This document shows, one piece after another, positions 6,116-12,817 of a stretch of 12,817 nt of DNA. Below the pieces are notes generated by a model. That model had not been told where the DNA came from, did not search any database, and saw nothing but the letters and a program-made list of their open reading frames with translations. Source of the stretch: Pseudomonadota bacterium. Lineage in GTDB: Bacteria; Pseudomonadota; Alphaproteobacteria; Acetobacterales; Acetobacteraceae. The stretch is from positions 1 through 12,817 of the forward strand of contig JAJZFF010000051.1 of the NCBI GenBank assembly GCA_021805485.1, given 5' to 3'. Position numbers and translations under genes: made by a program. The first letter of the stretch is position 1; each line of letters opens with the position of its first letter.

Positions 6116-8349
6116 CCCGGAAGCCGACCCGCCGATCCGCCGAACTGCCGACCGAGGCTGTGCTGCGCGAGTTCATCGCCGAAGCCGGAACCCGGCTGCG
6201 CAAGGGCGACATTGCTCGTGCGTTCGGCCTCGGCCCTGACCAGAAGCCGGCGCTGCGGGCGATGCTGCGGGCGCTGGAACGCGATGGCATGCTGGTGCGT
6301 GCCGGCGGGCGGCAGGTGCGCGCGGCGGAGGCGCTGCCGGAACGCTGCGTCGTCGAAATCACCGGCACTGATCGCGACGGCGATCCGTTGGCCCGGCCGG
6401 TTGGCTGGGATCGGCCCGGCAAGCCGCCGATCATTTTCATGATGCCGGAGAAGCGCGGCCATGCCGCGCTCGCGCCGGGCGCCCGCGTGCTGGCCCGGCT
6501 GCGGCGGATCGACGAAGACCGTTACGAGGGCCGCACAATCCGGCGACTGGACGAGGAACCGGCCAGCATCATCGGCGTGTTCCGTGCCGAGGGGGAGGGG
6601 GGATGGATCGAACCGGTCGACCGCAAGAGTCGCGCCGAATGGAAGGTGCCGCCGGGCGAGACCGCAGGCGCTGAAAGCGGCGACGTGGTTCGCGCCATGC
6701 CGCTGCCGGCTTTCGGCTACGGGCCGAAGCCTGCGCGGATCGCCGAGCATCTCGGCCGGATGGGCGATGCGCGCTCGATCAGCCTGATCGCCATCGCGGC
6801 GCTGGGCATTCCCGCCGATTTCCCGGAAACCGCGATCGACGAGGCGAAACGCGCCCGCGGCGTTCGCCCCGGCCGGCGGACCGATCTGCGCGAGGTGCCG
6901 CTGGTGACGATCGACGGCGCCGATGCGCGCGACTTCGATGACGCCGTTTTCGCCGAACCCGCCGGGCCGGGGCATCGCATCGTCGTCGCGATCGCCGATG
7001 TCGCGCATTATGTGCGGCCCGGATCGGCGCTCGACCGCGAGGCGCTGAAGCGCGGCAACTCGGTCTATTTCCCCGACCGCGTGGTGCCGATGCTGCCCGA
7101 GGCGCTCTCCAACGGCTGGTGCAGCCTGCGCCCCGGCGAGGACAGGGGGTGCCTGTTCGTCGAGATGATCGTCGATTCCGAGGGCCGCAAGCTCAGCCAC
7201 AAATTCGGCCGCGGCCTGATGCGCAGCTTCGCCCGCCTCACCTATGAGGAGGTGCAGGGCGCCTTCGAGTCCGGCTGGGAAGCGGATCTGCCGGATGGGA
7301 CGATCGGCCATCTTTATGCCACCTACCGCACGCTGCTCGCCGCGCGGAAGGCCCGCGGCACGCTCGATCTCGATCTGCCGGAGCGCAAGATCACGCTCGA
7401 CGAGGCCGGGCGGGTAACGGATGTGGCGCCGCGCCCGCGGCTCGACAGCCACCGGCTGATCGAGGAGTTCATGATCCTCGCCAATGTCGCGGCGGCGGAG
7501 GAACTGGAACGGCTGCGCCAGCCCTGCATGTATCGCGTGCATGCGCCGCCCTCGCCGGAAAAGCTCGACTCGCTGCGCAACCTTCTGGCGACGTTCGAGA
7601 TTTCGCTCAAGCCCGGCGACCAGCTCCGCCCGCGCGACCTTGACCACGTGTTGCGGCTCGTTTCCGGCACCGATGCGGCGCCGCTGGTGAACGAGGCGGT
7701 ACTGCGCAGCCAGAGCCAGGCGGAATACGCGCCGGAGAATATCGGCCATTTCGGCCTCGCGCTGAACAGCTACGCGCATTTCACCTCGCCGATCCGCCGC
7801 TATGCCGATCTTCTGGTCCATCGCGCGCTGATCGCCGGGCTGAAGCTCGGCACCGACGGGTTGCGCCCCGAACACGCCGACGGTTTCGAGACCATCGCGG
7901 CGGCGATCACCTCGACCGAGCGCCGCGCCACTGATGCCGAGCGGCAATCGGCCGACCGCTATCTCGCCGCCTTTCTGGCCGACCGGATCGGCGAGGATTT
8001 CGGCGCGCGGATCAGCGGCGTGACGCGGTTCGGCCTGTTCGTCACCCTCGATGCCACCGGGGCGTCCGGCTTCGTGCCGATGGCGCTGCTGCCCGACGAT
8101 TTCTGGCATTTCGACGAGGCCGACAGCACGCTGTCCGGCACCCGCTCGCGCGTGGTGTTCCGTCTGGCCGATCCGGTGCTGGTGCGGCTGCGCGAGGCGA
8201 AACCGGTGACCGGGGGGTTGCTGTTCGCCCTGATCGAAGGCGGCAGCGCGCCGGGCGAGGGGAGGGAACCACGCCGCCGGCTGCCGGCGCGCAAGGGGGG
8301 CAGGAAGCCGGGCCGCGCGCCATCCAGGCAGAAGCGCGGCCGCCGATGA
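6112..8349 (+). CDS. rnr: Ribonuclease R
   Basis: This 745-residue processive 3'-5' exoribonuclease degrades structured RNA and takes part in rRNA quality control and decay of tagged mRNA. Domains in order: a winged-helix-like N-terminus (about 12-75), cold-shock RNA-binding domains (about 78-235), the RNB catalytic domain (about 255-575) with TIDGADARDFDDAV, whose D268, D274, D276 and D277 match the metal-binding aspartates of E. coli RNase R, and HFTSPIRRYADLLVHR (556-571), then an S1 domain (about 628-708) and a basic Arg/Lys tail (717-745). The ATG at 6112 has no ribosome binding site of its own but overlaps the stop of a small upstream frame. An in-frame GTG at 6028 would add a Gly/Pro/Arg-rich extension, which I rejected. 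The stop overlaps the next start as ATGA. Confidence 0.96.
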   Translation: MTRKPTRRSAELPTEAVLREFIAEAGTRLRKGDIARAFGLGPDQKPALRAMLRALERDGMLVRAGGRQVRAAEALPERCVVEITGTDRDGDPLARPVGWDRPGKPPIIFMMPEKRGHAALAPGARVLARLRRIDEDRYEGRTIRRLDEEPASIIGVFRAEGEGGWIEPVDRKSRAEWKVPPGETAGAESGDVVRAMPLPAFGYGPKPARIAEHLGRMGDARSISLIAIAALGIPADFPETAIDEAKRARGVRPGRRTDLREVPLVTIDGADARDFDDAVFAEPAGPGHRIVVAIADVAHYVRPGSALDREALKRGNSVYFPDRVVPMLPEALSNGWCSLRPGEDRGCLFVEMIVDSEGRKLSHKFGRGLMRSFARLTYEEVQGAFESGWEADLPDGTIGHLYATYRTLLAARKARGTLDLDLPERKITLDEAGRVTDVAPRPRLDSHRLIEEFMILANVAAAEELERLRQPCMYRVHAPPSPEKLDSLRNLLATFEISLKPGDQLRPRDLDHVLRLVSGTDAAPLVNEAVLRSQSQAEYAPENIGHFGLALNSYAHFTSPIRRYADLLVHRALIAGLKLGTDGLRPEHADGFETIAAAITSTERRATDAERQSADRYLAAFLADRIGEDFGARISGVTRFGLFVTLDATGASGFVPMALLPDDFWHFDEADSTLSGTRSRVVFRLADPVLVRLREAKPVTGGLLFALIEGGSAPGEGREPRRRLPARKGGRKPGRAPSRQKRGRR

Positions 8350-9950
8350 GACGACGGATGGCCCGCCCGTTCGCTCGCCGTTCCCGGGCGCGTCGTGCCC
8401 GCCGGCCGACGCTCGTGCGGCCGATCCGCCGGATCGTCACGGTGCTGTGCGTGATGCTGCCGATCTGCGGCGTCCAGGCGGGCCAGCGCGGCTTCGACTC
8501 GGCCCACGCCGCCGCCGTCTGGGGCGCGGCGCTGGCCTTCATGGCGCCCCGCACGTTGCGGCCTCTTGGCATTCCGCGCATGGCGGTATGGGGATTGTCC
8601 GGCATTACCGCGCTGGACCCCGATCTCACCGTGCAGGAACAATCGGGCAAGTTGCTGCTCTTCGGACCCAACCGGGTGATTTTCGCCACCGTGGCGCCGC
8701 CCGCAGTCGATGCGGCGAAATGGGGCGCGGCCTGCGCCGCTGTCGCCGCGCACGCTTTCGCGGCGTCATCCACGATCGAGCGCGCCGGCACAGGCGGCAT
8801 GATCCGCAGCTTCTTCGACGAGTTGTTCAATCATTTCGACCCCTATTCGCGCTATGTCGCGCCGCGCGAGGCCGCTGCGGAGCGTGCGCTGCGGCTGGGG
8901 CGTGGCGGGATCGGCATGATCCTGGCGCGGCAGGACCGCATCGTGACGATCACCGGGGTTACGCCGTCGAGCCCTGCCGACCGGGCCGGGATCGCACCGG
9001 GCATGCAGCTTCTGGCGATCGACGGGCGGGATGCAGCCGCGCAACCTGTCGCCCAGTTGCACCAGGAACTTGCCGGCCCGATCGGCAGTATGGTCGATCT
9101 GACCATCCGGCCCGGCCACAGCCTGCCGCAGACGATCACTCTGGCCCGGGCCCTGGTGCCAACGCAGAGCGTAACCGGGCAGATCGACGACGGCATCGCC
9201 CATATTCGCGTTGTCGGCTTCGACCATGGCACCGCGCGTCAGTTCGCCGCGGTTCTCGCGCAGCTGGTGCAGGGACAGCCCGCTCCGAAGGGAATCGTGA
9301 TCGATCTCCGCGGCAATCGCGGCGGTGTATTGCGGCAGTCGGTTCTCAGCCTCGACACGCTGCTGTCGCAAGGTACGATCATCCACACGATTGGCCGCAA
9401 TCCTGTGGCCAACAAGGTGTGGCATGCGGAGGGGGCCGATATCGCGCGCGGCCTGCCGGTGGTCGTGCTGGTCGATGGCGGCACCGCGAGTGCCGCCGAG
9501 GTGTTCTCCGCCGCCATCGCCGACAACGATCGCGGCGTCGTTCTCGGCAGCGCGACGCTCGGCAAGGGGTTGGTGCAGAGCGTCACCGAACTTCCGGGCG
9601 GGGGTGAGCTGTTCGTGACCTGGAGCCGGATGATCGCCCCACGTGGTTGGCCGTTGCAGAGTCTTGGCGTGTTTCCGCAGGTCTGCACCAGTCTTGGCAC
9701 CGACCAACTCGCGAAGCAGATCGACGCGTTGCGGCGTGGGGTCGATCTGCTGGCGAAGCCGCTGGCCGAAACCCGCGCAGCCAGGGCGCCGATGCCGCTC
9801 GCCGAGGTGCTGGCCCTGCGAGAGGCCTGTCCTGCGGCGATCGGCGGCAACGGTTACGAACGGGCGGCGGCCGCGCTGATCGATCATCCAGCTGCGTATC
9901 GCGCCGCTCTGATCCGCCCGCTGCTCCCGCATGCCCGTGCCGGGGGTTGA
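8346..9950 (+). CDS. S41-family (C-terminal-processing type) serine protease
   Basis: This 534-residue protein is probably exported. It has an unusually long arginine-rich n-region (residues 1-29), then the hydrophobic stretch IVTVLCVMLPICGVQA (30-45) with a possible cleavage after VQA. The S41 N-terminal part ends in FDPYSRYVAPRE (164-175). A PDZ domain (about 185-268) includes GGIGMILARQ and PADRAGIAPGMQLLAIDG. The protease core has GIVIDLRGNRGG (316-327), the nucleophile S382 in DGGTASAAE and the general base K407 in GSATLGKGLVQ, so the Ser-Lys dyad is intact. Such enzymes trim envelope proteins in the periplasm; the substrate is unknown. The start overlaps the rnr stop by four bases (ATGA). 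The protein could instead be anchored by an uncleaved N-terminal helix. Confidence 0.9.
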   Translation: MRRRMARPFARRSRARRARRPTLVRPIRRIVTVLCVMLPICGVQAGQRGFDSAHAAAVWGAALAFMAPRTLRPLGIPRMAVWGLSGITALDPDLTVQEQSGKLLLFGPNRVIFATVAPPAVDAAKWGAACAAVAAHAFAASSTIERAGTGGMIRSFFDELFNHFDPYSRYVAPREAAAERALRLGRGGIGMILARQDRIVTITGVTPSSPADRAGIAPGMQLLAIDGRDAAAQPVAQLHQELAGPIGSMVDLTIRPGHSLPQTITLARALVPTQSVTGQIDDGIAHIRVVGFDHGTARQFAAVLAQLVQGQPAPKGIVIDLRGNRGGVLRQSVLSLDTLLSQGTIIHTIGRNPVANKVWHAEGADIARGLPVVVLVDGGTASAAEVFSAAIADNDRGVVLGSATLGKGLVQSVTELPGGGELFVTWSRMIAPRGWPLQSLGVFPQVCTSLGTDQLAKQIDALRRGVDLLAKPLAETRAARAPMPLAEVLALREACPAAIGGNGYERAAAALIDHPAAYRAALIRPLLPHARAGG

Positions 9951-9995
9951 CCGGGCGGGCAAGGTCGATCATATCGGCGAGATTGGAGAATACGC

Positions 9996-10163
9996 ATGGC
10001 CAAGACGAACACTGTTCAGATCAAACTGGTTTCCACCGCCGACACCGGCTTCTTCTACGTGACGAAGAAGAACGCGAAGGCACAGACGGGCAAGCTCGAA
10101 TTCCGGAAATACGATCCGGTCGCGCGCAAGCATGTCACATTCAAGGAAGCCAAGATCAAGTAA
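9996..10163 (+). CDS. rpmG: 50S ribosomal protein L33
   Basis: This 55-residue protein ([20 protein letters not shown] at its start, [20 protein letters not shown] near its end) is bacterial L33 of the large ribosomal subunit. It lacks the CxxC pairs of the zinc-binding form, so it is the zinc-independent type. GGAGA (9985-9989) precedes the ATG by 6 bases. It follows the S41 protease gene after 45 bases with no terminator between, and a strong intrinsic terminator lies about 50 bases downstream, so it closes the rnr transcript or has its own unseen promoter. Confidence 0.97.
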   Translation: MAKTNTVQIKLVSTADTGFFYVTKKNAKAQTGKLEFRKYDPVARKHVTFKEAKIK

Positions 10164-10168
10164 TCAAC

Positions 10169-10188
10169 CGCGGAGCTTTGGTTCCGCG
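10169..10188 (+). other. Short hairpin downstream of rpmG
   Basis: CGCGGA (10169-10174) and TCCGCG (10183-10188) form a 6-bp stem with an 8-base loop just after the rpmG stop. There is no T run, so it is not a terminator by itself. It may protect the 3' end after exonuclease trimming or be chance. Confidence 0.35.
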
Positions 10189-10214
10189 CCGTTGAACCGC
10201 TTCGCCTCCTAATG

Positions 10215-10240
10215 GGCCCGAGCCCGGCTTCGGGCCTTTT
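10215..10240 (+). terminator. Intrinsic terminator after rpmG
   Basis: GGCCCGA (10215-10221) pairs perfectly with TCGGGCC (10230-10236) around an 8-base loop, followed directly by TTTT (10237-10240). The hairpin is symmetric, but the opposite strand lacks a T run, so it mainly serves the plus-strand rnr-S41-rpmG unit facing the convergent lpxB gene. Confidence 0.8.
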
Positions 10241-10326
10241 GGCGTTGTTGGGCCCGGAGACCGTCTCGTGCCCTTCGTCGATCGGCGGGCGGCGCGGCTT
10301 TTTGCGGGTGCAGGCCGGAACGCCGC

Positions 10327-11466
10327 TCAGAGCAGGTCGAGCACCGCAGCCGCCGCGGCTTCGCTCGGAGACGACGCTCCCGCGATGGCGAGCGTGGCAA
10401 GGGCCGCGCTGAAGCCAGACCGCTGCGCCGCAGCCCGCTCAGGGTCGCCGAGCAGCGAGGCGATTTCGGCGGAGAGACGCTCCGGCGTGCAGGCGTCCTG
10501 CAAAAGTTCCGGTACCAGTTCGCGACCGGCGAGCAGGTTGATCATGGCGACGTGCGGTATCTTGATGAGCCGCCGGGCCAGCATCGCGCTGATCGGGTTG
10601 ACCCGATAGGTGACCGCCATCGGCACGCCGGCCAGGGCCAGTTCCAGCGTCGAGGTGCCGGATTTCGTCAGCGCGGCGTCGGCGGCGGCGAAGGCGTCAT
10701 ACCGCTCGGCCACATTGGTGACGATGAGCGGTGGGCGCGGCCAGGTGGCGGCCTGCGCCTTCAACTCGCCGGCAAGTGCCGGAGCCGCGGCCAGTACCGG
10801 CACGAGATCGGGAAATTGTGGGCCGAGGAGTTGAATCGTCTCGCCGAACACCGGCACCAGCCGGGCCGTTTCCGTGCGGCGGCTTCCAGGCATCAGGATC
10901 AGCGGACGCGCCGACTCCGCAAGGCCGAACCGGGTACGAAAGCGCGCCGCATCGCCGGCATCGGCGCCCGATTCCAGCACCGGATGGCCGACAAAGACCG
11001 GGTTGAGCCCATGCGGCGCGAAGAAATCCGGCTCGAAGGGCAGGAGACAGAGCAGCCGGTCCCACAGGCCAGGAAAATGCTTCACCCGCCCCTGCCGCCA
11101 GGCCCAGACTTGGGGAGCGACGTAATGCACGCGGCGGAGTCCGAGCGGGGCAATTCGCCGCAGCAGGCGGAGCGTGAAGCCCGGGCTGTCGATGGTGACG
11201 ACGATGTCCGGCCGCCTCGCGGCGATGTCCGCTTCCGTCTGATCCAGCCGCCGGCGCAGCCGCAAGAGCTTGGGCAGGACTTCCGCGAGGCCCATGAGCG
11301 CCAGTTCCTGCATCGGGAACAGCGAGGCAACGCCCTGTTCGGCCATCCGCGCGCCGCCGATACCAGCTACCTCAATGCCACCGGCCCGCGCGCGCATGGC
11401 CGCGATCAGCCGTGCCCCCAGCACGTCGCCGCTCGCTTCACCGGCGACGACGTAAACCAGCGTCAT
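10327..11466 (-). CDS. lpxB: Lipid-A-disaccharide synthase
   Basis: This 379-residue glycosyltransferase (GT19) joins UDP-2,3-diacylglucosamine and lipid X to form the tetraacyl disaccharide of lipid A at the inner membrane. Visible motifs are VVAGEASGD (6-14), ALMGLAEVLP (56-65), TIDSPGF (91-97), HYVAPQVWAW (114-123), LLPFEPDFF (141-149), FVGHP (158-162), LMPGSR (191-196), KSGTSTLE (268-275) and NLLAGRELVPE (310-320). The ATG at 11466 shares ATGA with the stop of the amidohydrolase gene, and the protein begins, as usual, only a few residues before GEASGD. The frame is open to 11733, but that part is shadow of the neighbour. It is separated here from lpxD-fabZ-lpxA, at least within the window. 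Confidence 0.96.
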   Translation of the reverse strand: MTLVYVVAGEASGDVLGARLIAAMRARAGGIEVAGIGGARMAEQGVASLFPMQELALMGLAEVLPKLLRLRRRLDQTEADIAARRPDIVVTIDSPGFTLRLLRRIAPLGLRRVHYVAPQVWAWRQGRVKHFPGLWDRLLCLLPFEPDFFAPHGLNPVFVGHPVLESGADAGDAARFRTRFGLAESARPLILMPGSRRTETARLVPVFGETIQLLGPQFPDLVPVLAAAPALAGELKAQAATWPRPPLIVTNVAERYDAFAAADAALTKSGTSTLELALAGVPMAVTYRVNPISAMLARRLIKIPHVAMINLLAGRELVPELLQDACTPERLSAEIASLLGDPERAAAQRSGFSAALATLAIAGASSPSEAAAAAVLDLL

Positions 11467-12338
11467 GTCAGGCGGACGATTCGGGCCGGCGCCGGATCGT
11501 CTGGCCAGTCGGTCCGGTTGCGGACGGCGGGGTCGGCACGCGTGGCGGCGAGGCGGGCGGGATCGAGTGTTGCGAACAGCAACTCCGGTGCATCCAGCGC
11601 CCCGCGGGCCAGCAGCCCGTCTTCCGGAAACCCGCGATCGACCGGGCCGAAGACGCAGGCATAGCCGCGGTTTTCGTCTACGGCGGCGGACCAGGACGCC
11701 ATCCCGGTGGTCGGCGCGACGGCGGTGAAGCACTGGTTTTCCAGCGCCCGGGCGCGCGCCGAGAGGCGCACCCGGTTGAACCCGTGCAGCGAGTCGGTGC
11801 AGGCTGGAATCAGGATCGTGTCCGCCCCGGCGAGCGCCTGCGCCCGCACCAGCAGGGGGAATTCCGAGTCGTAGCAGATGGCGATGCCAAGCCGGCCGAA
11901 ATCGGTTTCGAATACCGAAGGGGGCCCGCCCGGCGTGATGCCCCAGCGCTCTGACTCGAAGCGCGTCATCACCCGCTTGTCCTGAAAGGCGATGCGGCCG
12001 TTCCCGTCGATCAGCGGCGCCCTGTTGCGGATATTGCCATCGGCGCCGCGCATCGGCACCGAGCCGGGCAGCAGCAGCAGGCGGCGGGTGCGGGCAATGG
12101 CGCGGAAACCCTCCACCAGGGCGTCGGCGCGGCTGACCACGGCGTCGAGTTCGGCGGCAACGTCCGGCGCGGCGACAAAAGCGCCGGCGAGCGTCATCGA
12201 GGCATATTCCGGCAGGACGAGCAGGTCGGCATCGCCGGATGTCGCCTCACCCGCGAGGCGATCGACCGTATCGAGAAAATCGTCCAGCCCGGTCGGGCGA
12301 TTGATCGGGAAAGGAGACAGGGCAACGCGCATGGTCAT
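11463..12338 (-). CDS. Carbon-nitrogen hydrolase (nitrilase superfamily)
   Basis: This 291-residue protein has the nitrilase-superfamily Glu-Lys-Cys triad: E44 in LLVLPEYAS, K121 in FQDKRVMTRFE, and C155 in AICYDSEFP. The superfamily cleaves amides and nitriles through a cysteine thioester; the sequence suggests an amidase or omega-amidase-like enzyme rather than a true nitrilase, and the substrate is unknown. The ATG at 12338 is preferred to one at 12362 because it makes an ATGA overlap with the upstream acetyltransferase stop; another ATG follows at 12332. The 3' end makes a second ATGA overlap with lpxB. A GNAT enzyme paired or fused with a nitrilase is a known arrangement in bacteria, so these two may act together on a small metabolite. 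Confidence 0.9.
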   Translation of the reverse strand: MTMRVALSPFPINRPTGLDDFLDTVDRLAGEATSGDADLLVLPEYASMTLAGAFVAAPDVAAELDAVVSRADALVEGFRAIARTRRLLLLPGSVPMRGADGNIRNRAPLIDGNGRIAFQDKRVMTRFESERWGITPGGPPSVFETDFGRLGIAICYDSEFPLLVRAQALAGADTILIPACTDSLHGFNRVRLSARARALENQCFTAVAPTTGMASWSAAVDENRGYACVFGPVDRGFPEDGLLARGALDAPELLFATLDPARLAATRADPAVRNRTDWPDDPAPARIVRLT

Positions 12339-12817
12339 GCGCCGCCGAGTGGCTTCATCCACACCTGGAGGCGATTTTCCACCTCATGCGCGGCACCGAT
12401 CTCGCGCCAGCGCATGCGGCACACGAGACCGGACACCGGCCCGTAGCCGCGCTTGCGCCAGAAGGCGTCGAGTGTGGTGGCATCCGCCGGGCGGCGTGGA
12501 TCGGCGTCGTCGCGGATCACCGAGCAGAAGGCGGAATGCGTCGCGTCGGAAACCGCCCGCGCGTGCGCCTCGCGTTCGCGGAAGAAGGCCACGCCGACCC
12601 CGCGGCCGCGATAGGCCGGCAGCAGGACCGATTCACCGAAATAGAAGACCGAGGCGGGATCAATCCCGGCGGCGCGGAACGGCGCTTGCATTGCCTCGTC
12701 CTCGTCGGTTAGCGGCAGGCAGGTGGAGGCGCCAACGATGGCATCACCATCGCGCGCGATCACGATGGCGGCCCGCTCGCTCTCGGCATAGGTCGCGACA
12801 TAGTCGCGCTCGTAAGC
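12335..12817 (-). CDS. GNAT-family N-acetyltransferase, C-terminal part
   Basis: The reverse strand reads 160 codons to a TGA at 12335, and the frame is still open at the window edge, so the N-terminus is missing. The segment shows IVIARDGDAIVGASTCLPL, a beta-strand pair typical of the fold, then LLPAYRGRGVGVAFFREREA with the acetyl-CoA pyrophosphate-binding R-G-x-G-V/I-G signature, and a C-terminal FWRKRGYGPVSGL strand-helix. The GTG at 12763 is not taken as the start because the upstream codons (YERDYVATYAESERAA) look coding and the fold needs them. The substrate is unknown. The stop is coupled by ATGA to the amidohydrolase gene. Confidence 0.88.
   Translation of the reverse strand, partial: AYERDYVATYAESERAAIVIARDGDAIVGASTCLPLTDEDEAMQAPFRAAGIDPASVFYFGESVLLPAYRGRGVGVAFFREREAHARAVSDATHSAFCSVIRDDADPRRPADATTLDAFWRKRGYGPVSGLVCRMRWREIGAAHEVENRLQVWMKPLGGA

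Noticed and set aside
5857..8109. A 750-codon open frame on the minus strand opposite rnr
   Set aside because: It is antisense to a complete RNase R with all motifs. Its Arg/His/Gly/Ala-rich composition is typical of shadow frames in GC-rich DNA, and no domain is recognisable.
10257..10267. GAGAC-C-GTCTC palindrome in the rpmG-lpxB gap
   Set aside because: A one-base centre cannot form an RNA hairpin loop, and nothing nearby suggests a binding site. It also lacks a T run to serve as an lpxB terminator.
11467..11733. Upstream extension of the lpxB frame
   Set aside because: It lies within the amidohydrolase gene, is Arg-rich, and LpxB proteins start just before GEASGD.
1..12817. Search for tRNA, rRNA, insertion sequence, phage, toxin-antitoxin or CRISPR features
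   Set aside because: No cloverleaf-like sequence, transposase or integrase motif, direct-repeat array or compositional break was seen. The gaps are short (185 bases or less) and fit ordinary control regions.

Overview
This window is about 66% G+C and densely packed with genes. It looks like ordinary housekeeping chromosome of an alphaproteobacterium. The evidence is a TIGR02300 (FYDLN acid domain) protein, which is typical of Alphaproteobacteria, a class II (CP4-like) AroA, lpxB (lipid A, so Gram-negative), and an rnr to rpmG gene neighbourhood. Rhodospirillales/Acetobacteraceae is my best guess at order or family level, but it is an inference. I see no insertion sequence, phage gene, CRISPR array, tRNA or rRNA.

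Layout: (1) 1-2141, minus strand: aroA (shikimate pathway), cmk (CMP kinase) and the first 47 codons of parE (topoisomerase IV subunit B) follow one another as an apparent operon. aroA and cmk share a GTGA overlap. (2) 2142-2279: a divergent control region with back-to-back candidate promoters that share one TTGACAA -35 region, flanked by a perfect 9-bp inverted repeat. (3) 2280-2907, plus strand: the FYDLN acid domain protein and a small 63-residue protein of unknown function with a strong ribosome binding site. (4) 2908-5926, plus strand: a class III CoA-transferase, an alpha/beta hydrolase and a YihY/BrkB membrane protein, tightly spaced. Before the first of these lies a candidate promoter enclosed by a perfect 10-bp inverted repeat whose right arm contains the ribosome binding site. 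(5) 5927-10240, plus strand: a short leader peptide frame, RNase R (rnr), an S41 C-terminal-processing-type protease and ribosomal protein L33 (rpmG), closed by a good intrinsic terminator. (6) 10327-12817, minus strand: a GNAT acetyltransferase (cut by the window edge), a nitrilase-superfamily amidohydrolase and lpxB, linked by two successive ATGA overlaps.

Most genes are recognisable core functions: aromatic amino acid and nucleotide precursors, RNA decay, ribosome, lipid A and DNA topology. The least explained material is regulatory. The two promoter-flanking perfect inverted repeats (2194-2246 and 2927-2987), the 8-codon coupled leader before rnr, and the small 2716-2907 protein deserve a second look. 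I did not find a convincing new multi-gene system.
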